A stretch of DNA of 64,000 bases, taken from the NCBI GenBank assembly GCA_021234155.1, contig JAJEKV010000064.1, positions 5,456,001-5,520,000 on the forward strand, read 5' to 3'. The translations under genes and the position numbers were made by a program. This document shows positions 23,956-33,425 of the stretch, one piece after another. Numbering within the stretch: position 1 is the first letter of the stretch; every line of letters begins with the position of its first letter. The notes under the pieces were generated by a model. That model saw only the letters and a program-made list of their open reading frames with translations. It had not been told where the DNA came from and ran no database searches. Source of the stretch: Isoetes taiwanensis (lineage: Eukaryota; Streptophyta; Lycopodiopsida; Isoetales; Isoetaceae).

Positions 23956-26535
23956 CTACTCGCTTTGTAGTAGGTGGTATTCGGTGTACTTCTGGATGTA
24001 TTGCAGGATGTCGTCATCGTTGTTTATAAGCCCGCGGATTTGGCATTCTATAAAATAGCATGATTTGGAATTTTGGCTTGATATCAGATGATTTTCTTGG
24101 GTAAATGGCACTTCTGCTAATAGAATGTTATAGAAGAACCCCTCAAAGTGATGCAATGGATGGTAGTCTGTAAAGCGAACTATATTTTTTGATGGTATAA
24201 TTTTATTGCCATAGTTGTCGATGCCAATGGCATCTAGTCTGTAGCTTTTCGGCGCAAGTTGGTATTTTTTCCAATATTCTTTGAATGTTATTTGTTGAAA
24301 GCTTTGAGGTCTAGCACAATAGAGGTCAACAGGATGTAAAGTTGCTGTAGATCCTTTTGACACAATTCTTTGTCGTGATGATGGAGGTGATGTGTCTATA
24401 TATTGTACTTTTTCTGATCTTTGTATGGATGGGATCTGTAGGCATGTTAGTGTTGCTTCTGTAGCCGAGATTGGCTTTGTCAGTAGCATAGCAGAGATAA
24501 TTTTGCACTTTGTGTCATCAAGGTTGGTTATGCCTAGTTTTCTTATATCGTCAATGTTCAAGACGAGGTTGCCGTACGGTTCACACTTCATGGCATACTT
24601 TAGCAAGTAGTAGGACCAGCATCCATCTGTTACTCTTTGAATATTCATGTGTGCTCCCCATAAAGACAATATAGTGGGATGGTATGGCACAATGCGCTCA
24701 TGTTGGATCCCAGGTCTATGGTATATCCAACGTTGGTTTTGTTGGTCAAGTTCAGCTGTAGCAGAGTAATGTGGAGGGAAAGGAAATCCATACTTGCATT
24801 GCTTTACATGAGAGTACTTGTAACATGATGGTCTACATGTATGGATTTGTTTTTGCAACACAAGGCCTTGCAATCTCTGTGAAAAGTAATCAGTACTTGC
24901 ATTTGGAATGACGGCATCTATCTCATTCGTTACTCTATCAATATCTTGACATGATACCCAGAGGACAATATGGGCATGCAATGAATGCCTATTTTGAACT
25001 TCGTATCTCAAAACATAATGGAGAACATTGCCAATTATTCCGTTTTCACAAAGTATGTAATTTTTTAGGAACATTTGCATCCTAACATGGAACAACACTG
25101 CGCATTCAACTGGGCAATCTGCCCAGGTTAATGTTTCATCAATCTCTTTAATGATTTTTTCAATATCAGATATCTCCGTCCACCTTGTGCTGCTCACCTC
25201 GTCTGCAGTTAGTGTGAGGAAGAATGATGGAATTCCCCAGTATTCTACCATAGCTAACATGTCTTTAAGGTGCTTTCTATGCCATGACGGTGAGTTTGGG
25301 ATTGTTTTTGGCACTATGAATTTAAGCACATGACGTAGACAATCTTCTTCACTGGAGGCTGGGTGTGTCCTCCTATATTCTATCATGTCCTTTTCCAAAC
25401 AACATCTATTTAGTGACCTTGCTATAAGAGAAGCTTGTCTGACCTGGTACATCATTAGGAGATATGGTTTGTACAAAGTGTATACTGAGAACATACAGCT
25501 GATTCTTTGCTTTAAGTATTCAAATATGCCTTCCTTCTCATCATAGCTTCCAGTACCATGTGGAAATAAAAAAGGGAACATGCACATCTCTAATGTCAAT
25601 GGCAAGTCAGATACTCTGTTGTCTATTGTTGTACCAGTCAATGTCATATATCTCGCGACTTGTGTTAGATTGCCCCCATCTCTCTTTGACAATGTCGGGA
25701 GCTCGTACATCTCATGTTTTGAGAAAGTGTCTGATGACCCATTTTGTGTTACATCTTCCAATATTGAAAATCCCCTTGTGTTTGCTGTCTCCATTGCAAT
25801 GTATGGTCTTGTAACAGCATATTGGTCAGCAATTTTTTGTATTACATTGACAGACATGATACTTATTCCGGTTGTTGGATTTGGTCTTTCATACAGTGTT
25901 AGGAATTTTTTCACAAAAGGATTGTGCACCAATAGGTATCCCAATAAAGATCGTATGCTCGCTTCATGGTTGGCATCCATTGGAAGATCAATCATGTCAC
26001 CCCATGCCATGAGTGGGTTTTCTAGCAATGATCTGTTGCAATGAGTTCCAAATGCAATGCTATTATATTTCTTCACTACAATGGATACATCGACGAGCGA
26101 CAACATTTGTGTGTAAAAGATGGGAAGCATCAAGAGTTGACGGATGTACGCTGGACTAAACGATGAGTTGCGGTTGGATCGCCTTGGATTTTTATTGCAA
26201 CTTGAGCATACTTTGCAGCAGAGCCCATTTCTTATCAAGTAATGGTAAAGGAAAGGATTGCATATGCTGAGGGCAGGCACATCGTCAGTTAGGGGTTCCC
26301 ATGGATCTGGTTCAAATACCCATGCGTTGTAATATGAAGTATTGCTGCATATGCCACAAACGTGGAGTGAATGCACTGTTTTTGTGGTGATTCCACTCCA
26401 ACTTTCATGGTATTTGGTTATTTCTAGCCATGAGTCTGCGCTTGGTTGTAGATGTATCTTTCTAAGTTTTCGTCTGTTTTCTTTTGCATTAAGACACTTG
26501 CGTTTCATGGCTATTTTTTTGGAACTAGTGGCCAT
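23956..26535 (-). CDS. Helitron Rep (HUH endonuclease) part
   Basis: A frame of 859 residues from ATG 26535 (context gcagacaATGGCC) to TAG 23958-23956. Four codons, and then the helicase, follow in the same frame. The first ~120 residues have Cys pairs (CGIC, CCKVCSSC) typical of the N-terminal zinc-finger region. The Rep nickase has FFLTLTADE near residue 440, the metal-binding HAH near 520 (RHSLHAHIVLW) and YYLLKYAMK near 642-650 with the paired tyrosines of Y2 HUH enzymes. A Cys-rich stretch, CRPSCYKYSHVKQCKYGFP, lies near 567-585. The protein would nick and join Helitron ends. Apart from the terminal TAG the frame is uninterrupted, so the copy is young or selected. Confidence 0.92.
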   Translation of the reverse strand: MATSSKKIAMKRKCLNAKENRRKLRKIHLQPSADSWLEITKYHESWSGITTKTVHSLHVCGICSNTSYYNAWVFEPDPWEPLTDDVPALSICNPFLYHYLIRNGLCCKVCSSCNKNPRRSNRNSSFSPAYIRQLLMLPIFYTQMLSLVDVSIVVKKYNSIAFGTHCNRSLLENPLMAWGDMIDLPMDANHEASIRSLLGYLLVHNPFVKKFLTLYERPNPTTGISIMSVNVIQKIADQYAVTRPYIAMETANTRGFSILEDVTQNGSSDTFSKHEMYELPTLSKRDGGNLTQVARYMTLTGTTIDNRVSDLPLTLEMCMFPFLFPHGTGSYDEKEGIFEYLKQRISCMFSVYTLYKPYLLMMYQVRQASLIARSLNRCCLEKDMIEYRRTHPASSEEDCLRHVLKFIVPKTIPNSPSWHRKHLKDMLAMVEYWGIPSFFLTLTADEVSSTRWTEISDIEKIIKEIDETLTWADCPVECAVLFHVRMQMFLKNYILCENGIIGNVLHYVLRYEVQNRHSLHAHIVLWVSCQDIDRVTNEIDAVIPNASTDYFSQRLQGLVLQKQIHTCRPSCYKYSHVKQCKYGFPFPPHYSATAELDQQNQRWIYHRPGIQHERIVPYHPTILSLWGAHMNIQRVTDGCWSYYLLKYAMKCEPYGNLVLNIDDIRKLGITNLDDTKCKIISAMLLTKPISATEATLTCLQIPSIQRSEKVQYIDTSPPSSRQRIVSKGSTATLHPVDLYCARPQSFQQITFKEYWKKYQLAPKSYRLDAIGIDNYGNKIIPSKNIVRFTDYHPLHHFEGFFYNILLAEVPFTQENHLISSQNSKSCYFIECQIRGLINNDDDILQYIQKYTEYHLLQSE

Positions 26536-26762
26536 TGTCTGCAATGAACTATGGAATCTATTATTTTTTATTTATTTTTTTAACTATATACATATAATGA
26601 CATTATTATGTTTAGGAAGGAAGGTTTCTTCTTTTCACAACATACCTTGAACGCTTCAAGTCCAATGAAGACAATAGGTATAGAATCTGAAAAATTACAT
26701 TTACGTTTGCAATTACAAAAATGTTTAATACTATTACTCATATATTACTCGTTGATCTCTCA

Positions 26763-26785
26763 TTCTCATTCTCATTCTCATTCTT
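26763..26785 (+). repeat. (CATTCT)n microsatellite
   Basis: About four units of CATTCT lie in the 5' untranslated part of the Helitron. A similar run is at 48265-48287. Confidence 0.85.
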
Positions 26786-26879
26786 AAAATTCTAAATATG
26801 ATGTTCATTAAGGTTGATGATTATATTCATGTGAATTTAGTTAAGGTTCATTGAAATTCTAAAAGTCCAATATGAAAAT

Positions 26880-27121
26880 ATGTATTTTAAAAAAAACATC
26901 TTGCGAGTACAATGAAACTAGCATTTTTCAAAGCCATTAACAAGAGGCGTGCCAAAAATGCTATGTTGGTGACACAAAACTGTAAATCGAACGAAGCAAA
27001 ATAAAAGAAAAAAATCGACGGCTAAAATCGCGCACAGACTATCACAAAACGGCTTTATTATTATATATATAGATGTATTTTAAAAAAAACATCTTGCGAG
27101 TACAATGAAACTAGCATTTTT
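26880..27121 (+). repeat. 49-bp direct repeat around the Helitron 5' end
   Basis: The sequence from atgtattttaaaaaaaacat to ctagcattttt (49 bases) occurs at 26880-26928 and at 27073-27121. The second copy starts at the Helitron 5' terminus. The 144 bases between them contain the terminal TCTATATA... sequence. This looks like a partial tandem duplication of 193 bases or a nested 5' end. Confidence 0.8.
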
Positions 27122-27959
27122 TGTACAGTAAAACAAAAGGAGGAATTTTGAGCTGAAGCTTATCCATAACACCAGCAACCACAAAATATGTGTGAAACTT
27201 TGAATATTAGAGAACAATTAAGAATGATATGCCATCCATGAAAAAACATAAAAGTACACCATGAAGTGTCACCTTCTTATCCTTTCTTGATATCACATTG
27301 TTCAACTCAATGAAAGAAGGCATGCTTATTATAGAGGAAGTTGATTGTAAGCAAAACCAACTAACAATTATAAGCTGTTGATTTAAAAAGTTGTCATTGA
27401 GCTGGGACATTGATGAACCCCGCACTCTGAATGGGCAACTTCTTAGAGAACAATAAACTTATGAGCTACATGATGTGGCACATTGTCAATTGGGTGTAGT
27501 AAAAACTTCTCTTCAATCTGCAGAGAGATTTTCTACTTTGACTTTGATACCTTTAAAGTTCCATTCAGAAAGATGGAAAATCCATTTCATGTGCACTACA
27601 GCTCTTCAATGACAGTATGCAATTACAGCGAGAAGAGTGGACATGCATGCAACAGCAGGGGCAAAGACCTTAGTGAAGTTGACTTCCTATATGAGCACAC
27701 CTTTTGCAACAAGCCAATTGTTACACTTCCTAAATATAACAGCAAAATGGCGCTCGTTCTGAAGGACATTTAATACCCACAACATTTATATGATCATGGC
27801 TAGTCATCATGAGTGTAATAATGGTTGCTGAAGATCACCACACTCTGCTCCAAATAGAAAACGAAACTTTCTCTCACTCAGCACTTTATACAATGAAATT
27901 CTCTTACACCCACTTTATACGGTGAAATTCTAGGTGGATGGCTATGTCAATTTTTACAA
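27122..27959. other. Intergenic DNA, nothing recognised
   Basis: There are short frames only, for example 27483-27773 with several Cys. I see no motif and no repeat that I can place. Confidence 0.4.
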
Positions 27960-28850
27960 ATCTGCATCTAGATTATATTAATTTGACAGCTGAGTTGGGT
28001 GTTTGTTCTGCTCTGCCATATTGAAACAGAAAGATAACCGCTTATCTGGTAACCAAGTTGATTGTTATAAAACTGCTCTACCTTTATTTAACAGACAGCG
28101 TCCTTGACAAGCTGGGTAATTGTTCAACCTTAACAGACCTGCACAGAGTTACATTTGTGGACTTTGTGATTTATGTGCCAAAATATCTGCAAATAGGGAA
28201 GGGAGGCCTTCTCGGCTTTTTGAAGACCATAAAATAGATGGTCAGTCTGTTTTAACAGTTTGACAGACAGCGTCCTTGTCAATTCCAATAGCTTTACAGG
28301 CAGCATTTTTGAATGCCTCATACCTCAGTTCCAATAATTTTACAGGCAGCATTTCTGAAGGGCAGTAACTAGGCATATTTATACCTCAGTTCCAGTAACT
28401 TTACAGCCATTGGATATGCAGTTCCTGATGAGCTATACAAACGAAAGCTTAGGAGTTGGCATGGGAACAAGGCTTCCTCCAGGTCATGCAGCAGGGAGGC
28501 AAAAAACATGATTGCATCTAGATTATATTGTTCTAAAACTGCTCTACTCTTGTACGCCTATACCTTTATACTAACAGTTTGACAGACAGCGTCCTTGACA
28601 AGATGGGCAATTGTTCTGCTCTCACAGTTTTGTGCCTCAATTCCAATAACTTTACAGGCAGCATTCCTGAAGGGCTGTAACTAGGCATACTTATGCTTCA
28701 GTTCCACCAACTTTACAGACATATTTAGACCTCACTTCGAATAACTTTCTGGCAGCATTCCTAAAGAGCTGGGTAATTGTTCTGCTCTTGATTGGTTAGA
28801 CCTCAGTTACGCTGAATTCAATAAACTAGAAACTTAGGAAGTGTTAGCAC
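27960..28850 (+). pseudogene. Shards of a leucine-rich-repeat receptor gene
   Basis: Repeated fragments read LDKLGNCS(T/A)L, LNSNNFTGSIPEG and LGNCSALDWLDLSYAEFN, the plant extracellular LRR pattern of plant receptor kinases. They occur at about 28090-28130, 28275-28360, 28590-28680 and 28745-28815 in different frames with stops between. No kinase domain is visible. The pieces look like several rounds of local duplication of one decayed gene part. Confidence 0.65.
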
Positions 28851-29463
28851 TATAAACCACTAGGCATGTAGCAATGTTTTTTTCCTTGAAATGCGTCGAG
28901 AAATACATTTAAAAATTGCACAGGATGGATTGGAGGCTGACATCTCTACAGCAAACAGCTTAATTCACATATGACTTAGGGGGATAACTGGAGATGCCAT
29001 TACTGTGGTTTATATTAACAGCTTAATTCACATGTATGTGAATTGTGGCTCTCTTGCAGAGGAACAAGAAGTTTTCAACAAGCTCAGTATTCCAATGTCG
29101 AATGTGGGCTTTGTTGGAAAGCATTAAAATGTTATGAACAGATGGAACTTAGGGGGATAACTGGAGATGCCATTACTGTGGTTTATGTTTTGAACAGATG
29201 GAACTTAGGGGGATAACTGGAGATGCCATTACTGTGCTAATATCAAGTTATGCAGTACTTCTGAAATTTCCTTCAACTGGAGAAACCCAAGAATACTGAA
29301 GCGGATTCCAGAAGTGAGTGGATTTCAAGTACATGAATATAATAACTAATTTCAATCTTTCAAGCTTTGTGGTCATAGAAGTACAGCATCATAATTTGGG
29401 AGGGATATCATGCTGAAATCAATAAGCTAGAAACGTAGGAAGTGTTAGCACTATAAACCACTA
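28811..29463 (+). repeat. 52-bp direct repeats flanking a duplicated segment
   Basis: The 52 bases from gctgaa(t/a)tcaataa(a/g)cta to agcactataaaccacta are found at 28811-28862 and 29412-29463 with about four mismatches. They bracket the PPR shards. Confidence 0.75.
28918..29240 (+). pseudogene. Shards of a pentatricopeptide-repeat (PPR) gene
   Basis: The pieces GLEADISTANSLIH, then LIHMYVNCGSLAEEQEVFNKL, then EQMELRGITGDAITV, match the order of a plant PPR repeat (NSLI.MY.KCG, A..VF..M, M...G..PD.IT). The text cttagggggataactggaga occurs three times (28976, 29149, 29202). Frames are broken, so this is a relic. Confidence 0.7.
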
Positions 29464-31380
29464 TTGATTGGAACGGCTTCACACATGCTGTTTCATCGAT
29501 TTAGCATGTTGGTGTGGTGATTTATGCCCATGGAACTGTATTAGTAGCAAAACTCATTTTATAAATGGAATGATCCCATTTGAAATTGAGAAAAACATTT
29601 CTCTCTATTCTTTACCTAAAAAAGGCACTTACCAATATAAGGATCAGGATGTATCTTTTTCGCTAATTCTGCCTCCCCTGATAGTACAATCCTCCCTATT
29701 GTTCTCAAATCATTCTAGAACAAGTTGAAGGAAATTTTATAAGAATAACCGAATGGCAAAAGAAACAGGTTAAATCAAAGGCATCTTAAAGCAAATACAG
29801 AATGGCAAAAGAAACAGGTTAAACCAAAGGGCCGATTAAGTCATAAATTTGCTCAAACGAACAAGAGAGGAAAGAACAAAACAATCATGGTCTGAAGGCG
29901 ACAAGGGATATAGATTCCAAACAAATAGAATCAGATTGATGATGAAGAAGTATAAAGCGGGGGTTTTCGGCTTCGCTTCTGGGGAGGGAATCATAATCTA
30001 AAATGTAAATGAGAAGGCATTAAATGCTCTGAGAAACAAGCAGCTATGGTGAACAAAACGGATTAGCCCAAGGTCTCAGTCTTACTAGTAAGGATCGGAT
30101 TCAAAGAATGCTAATTGACGAATGCTAACAAAACAGTTCAGAGGACGAATTGTCAGATTTAAAGGGAAAACTTATCATGGAATTGTACCTCCAACTCTAG
30201 ACGAAGAACGAAAATGCCAGACGACCGACTACCTTCCTTCAAATCAAGGCGACGGTTCCCTATAGCAATAAGAAAGCTAATTTCGCTGGCCCTTCGTTTT
30301 ATTAGATCAACATCGAATGGTTTAAAATAGGTCCAGCTCATTTTTCATGACACGTGGATAGGCTAAGGTTCGAGATAATGTGTCGCCCGAGGTTAGGCTG
30401 TTGCGCTAAAAAAAAAGAGAGAGAGAGATGGTTACTGACGGAAACATGGATGGATTTAAACTCCAAACCCTTAATCATGGATGGGGAGGAATTTCCCAGA
30501 GGGCCGTAAAGATTATTGTTCTTGTATGTGCTGCAAGAACTATTATTAGTTCTTATTTTGCTGGAGCATGGCAACGGAAGGAAGAGGAGATTATCATTTT
30601 GGAGATCACAAGAAGATATTTGGATTATCCTAATGGAGTAAAGGCCTTTATACATGAAGGGAAATCATATGATTTCAATATTAGAGCAGTTAATGGAACT
30701 GAGATGGATTTGGTGACTATTGTTGCAAGCGAATCTGAAGCATCAGTAGCAGAGAAAACTCGGTGCTTTTGTGGAGAATGCTCGAAGTATATGGACCGAC
30801 TTGTTGTGAACGAGTTCGGATTATTGGGGAAACTTCTATGATCCTTTGGGGATTATGGAATAATAAGGGTGACTGCTAGGTTGTCGTGGAAAAGCTTGTC
30901 ATGGAGACAAATAGCTTGTCATGGAGACAAGTAAACCACTGTTGCAAAACATTGAGCTCTGCTTTGTCATAATAGCCAAACTACCCGCCATAACCTCTTG
31001 CCATCTCTAGAAGTTCATCTTGGTCATTTGAGCCTGCGTAAATTCCAACTTTTAAGCCTGAGTATGGAGAACTGCAAAAGCATCCCGCTTGGGATTGCGG
31101 AGTCAGATCGTGGTGATCTGAGAGACTAATTCGTCATGGCGGTCATCTATATAAATATTTGACTTGGGAAGTCATCTATATTAACACTTGAACTTATTTG
31201 CAGGTTTGCTTAGTGTTAAGCATTGGGGAGGACACTTTACGTAAAAGCTGTCAAGGATGTGGACGCAAAATTTGGATGCGGAATCTCAAATTGTTTCCTA
31301 TGGGACAGGCTTATGGGTAAAGTTCCTAAGTTGAATTTCTTTATTTGGAATAAAGGATAGATACTTTTGTGTATACCCAT
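29464..31380. other. Intergenic DNA, no supported gene
   Basis: A frame at 30428-30841 (137 codons) has no motif I know. A small direct repeat (aatggcaaaagaaacaggtt) lies at 29752 and 29802. Otherwise nothing stands out. Confidence 0.4.
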
Positions 31381-31381
31381 G

Positions 31382-31690
31382 GTAGATTAGTGACTATGAT
31401 TGCAACGTAGCCGGCTTGAACATGGTATACTAGATAGGGAATGCCTCTTGGTAGACTAGTGATTGTGTCTGCAGCACAATCGGCTTGAACAAGAGAGCAT
31501 AAGATGTATACTTTTGAAGACTAGTAATTGTGATTGCAACACAATTGGCTTGACAAAAGTTGCATCTGTATCTTGGAGATACACTGTATCGTGGTGGCGA
31601 TACAATCAAGTAGTACCGCGGAGGTACGAAAGATAATAACGTACCATGGAGGTACAAGGGATATATCGTACTGTGGAAGTACGTGGATAT
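31382..31690 (+). repeat. Series of short hairpins with changing stems
   Basis: Three diverged units contain a ctatg or attgtg arm, a loop of 7 bases and a matching arm (about 31394, 31462-31480, 31527-31545). They are followed by five short palindromes: GTATC/GATAC at 31568-31582, GTATCG/CGATAC at 31586-31603, GTACC/GGTAC at 31613-31627 and 31641-31655, and CGTACT/AGTACG at 31667-31683. Loops are short and often end in TGGA. No protein reading is evident. Confidence 0.65.
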
Positions 31691-31755
31691 CCGTAACTAC
31701 TTCTGGAGTTTTGCAGGGATTATAAAACTTTCAGACTGGTGATGACCATGGAAGA

Positions 31756-31900
31756 TCCATCTTGAGAAGGGATGGATTGAAATGGAGCGTATCTTGGATG
31801 ATCATGGGGTGAACCTTCTTGAGAAGGGATGGACTGAAATTGAGCGTATCTTGGACGATCGCGGACGATCTATCTTGAGAAGGGATGGATTGATATGGAG
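31756..31900 (+). repeat. Tandem repeat of about 57 bases, 2.6 units
   Basis: The phrase cttgagaagggatgga(t/c)tga starts at 31761, 31818 and 31874, followed by gcgtatcttgga(t/c)gatc in the first two. Short frames across it are a by-product of the repeat. Confidence 0.8.
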
Positions 31901-32089
31901 CAAGCACGTGGGAGTGGTCCATGGCGAATGGGTTATTGGAATTATGGCAAATACTACGCAAATATTATTCCTAAGGTCACCTAATTAAATAAAGGGGCAT
32001 AGGATAACATAGCATTTGGATGTGAAGAACCATTGGTTGAGGCACTATCATTGGGATGATTATTAGTTGAGAAAAAGGCCTTAGATAAT

Positions 32090-32215
32090 GTCCCATATGA
32101 TAAGTCATATAATCTAATTAAAGGCAAGGAGATATTTTGAGAAAAAAGGCAAGTGCCTGCTAAAAAAGGCTAAAGTCGCAAGAGAGATCTATAAATAGAA
32201 CCGAAACTTCAGTTG
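32090..32215. repeat. Repeat related to the gypsy tail at 39.84-40.09 kb
   Basis: The pieces taattaaaggcaaggag, then gctaaa(a)aaggctaaa and gaaacttcagttggaca, align with taattaaaggcaaggag...gctaaagaaggtt...gaaacttcaattggacc at 39844-40076, which runs into gypsy pol. It probably is a fragment from the 3' part of a related element. Confidence 0.45.
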
Positions 32216-32598
32216 GACATATCTCCACAACCAGAACTCCGATTGAAGCGACCTTTAGCTCTCTGAACCGGCTCGGAGTCTAGTTTCCGAATTGGGATGG
32301 CACATTCCGTAGTTCATCCGAAGGAGAGAGTAATGGCCGAAAATGTGACAAGGGGTCACAGATCACTGACATAGCGCCACCACATATCTGCAATTGTTTT
32401 TATGATGTGTGGCTACTTGGAGTAGCTAGATTAGTCTGGAAGGCCAATAAGCCAAATGCCAGAGTTTTGTATTTGCCATAGAGCACTTGTGTTTTGCCAT
32501 AACCCAGTGGATCCGGTTGGGTGGTTAATGGTGCTGCCATATCATTTGTGCATGAATAAAGTTTCTTTAGTCTGGTGTTCTATTATTTCATTACGGTT

Positions 32599-33228
32599 CT
32601 ATGATTCTGTATTGCTACAACTTCCCAAATATACATGAATCGTATCAGGAATGACCATCCCAGTGCTCTTCTGATACTTCTTAATCTCGCGAAGCGCTTT
32701 AATGCCAGGCTTCGTCTTCCGCTTCCGGCCACTACCCTCACCCACCCCAGCATTTGCAGGTTGTTGCTCGGCCGACTCTTCCGGCCGTCTCCTCACCCCA
32801 GCATTTGCAGGTTGTTGCTCGGCCGACTCTTCCGGCCGTCTCCTCACATTTCTGGTCGCCTTTCCCTTTCTGGCGTTGAGCCTCCTCCTTTGATTTGAAG
32901 GTCCTGGCGCATCCACAGGAGGAGCAGGAAGAGCAAGAAGAGGCGGTTGCCCAATAATTAATCCGGCGTCATATTCTGCTCGGCGATCTCTCACATTTTC
33001 ATCCTCTATCTCCGAACCGGAGTGCACCTCCCTACTTACTGCCGAGCTGCTTCTCCCACCGTCTGTCATGCGGATTTCTTTTCCGGATCTTCTGTTAGGC
33101 ATGGTCGGAGGAGGAGAATCTCTATCAGAGACTTCAGATTCAGATGTGGATGAAGGAGGCGGACTAATATAATCACCTGGCCTTACACCACCTGGATGGA
33201 TCCTTGCGGTTTGCTTAGTTCTTGCCAT
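32599..33228 (-). CDS. Histone H3/CENH3-like protein: H3 tail start, long linker, alpha-N region only
   Basis: A 209-codon frame from a true ATG at 33228. It begins MARTKQTAR, identical to histone H3 through R8, then I-H-P-G-G where H3 has K-S-T-G-G. So K9, S10 and T11 are lost but G12-G13 are kept. A long acidic, Ser/Pro-rich linker follows, with a 17-residue tandem repeat (RRRPEESAEQQP...) near 129-162. Residues 170-194 (KTKPGIKALREIKKYQKSTGMVIP) match the H3 alpha-N region, with a CENH3 flavour. The histone fold helices are not present in this frame, which ends 15 residues later. Either this is the first exon of a split CENH3-like gene whose later exons I could not find, or it is a truncated copy. 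A possible donor is CAT|GTATAT near the end. TATAAA lies about 20 bases before the ATG. Confidence 0.6.
   Translation of the reverse strand: MARTKQTARIHPGGVRPGDYISPPPSSTSESEVSDRDSPPPTMPNRRSGKEIRMTDGGRSSSAVSREVHSGSEIEDENVRDRRAEYDAGLIIGQPPLLALPAPPVDAPGPSNQRRRLNARKGKATRNVRRRPEESAEQQPANAGVRRRPEESAEQQPANAGVGEGSGRKRKTKPGIKALREIKKYQKSTGMVIPDTIHVYLGSCSNTES
32744..32845 (-). repeat. 51-bp tandem duplication inside the H3-like gene
   Basis: Two identical 51-base units keep the frame and give two copies of a 17-residue segment. Their identity points to a recent duplication. Confidence 0.85.
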
Positions 33229-33425
33229 GGCTTCTCAGCGGATGGCGCTTTATACTACGAACACTGACAAAAATAGACAACTGGCAAGAGATGAATAATA
33301 AAAATAGAAGTTAAAGTAAAATATGATGGCAACTTTTTTAAATAATTGTACGGAATCCTAAAAAAATATCAGACAAAATACGGCTAAAAAAAAATCGGAT
33401 AAAAACACAAATAAAAAACCGAGAT
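33229..33425 (-). promoter_or_regulatory. Short spacer and promoter of the H3-like gene
   Basis: Only about 200 bases separate the stop of the upstream gene (33426) from the H3-like ATG. A TATAAA on the minus strand (about 33249-33254) sits about 20 bases before the ATG and is followed by gcgccatccgc. Confidence 0.35.

Larger units (their letters stand above)
21140..27073 (-). mobile_element. Helitron, near-autonomous, with an extra nuclease ORF
   Basis: On the minus strand the element reads from a TC 5' end at 27073 (TCTATATATATAATAATAAA), through an ATG at 26535, a Rep domain, a PIF1-family helicase, and then a second spliced ORF ending at 21140. The 5' end lies between A and T, the usual Helitron target. 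I found no CTRR end with a hairpin downstream. The coding part stops 190 bases from an LTR retrotransposon insertion, so the true 3' end may lie beyond it, below 8951, or be lost. The element as drawn is therefore bounded at 21140 only by its last ORF. Confidence 0.8.

Noticed and set aside
31782..31988. Repetitive protein-coding frame
   Set aside because: It is produced by the ~57-base tandem repeat and has no start context or homology.
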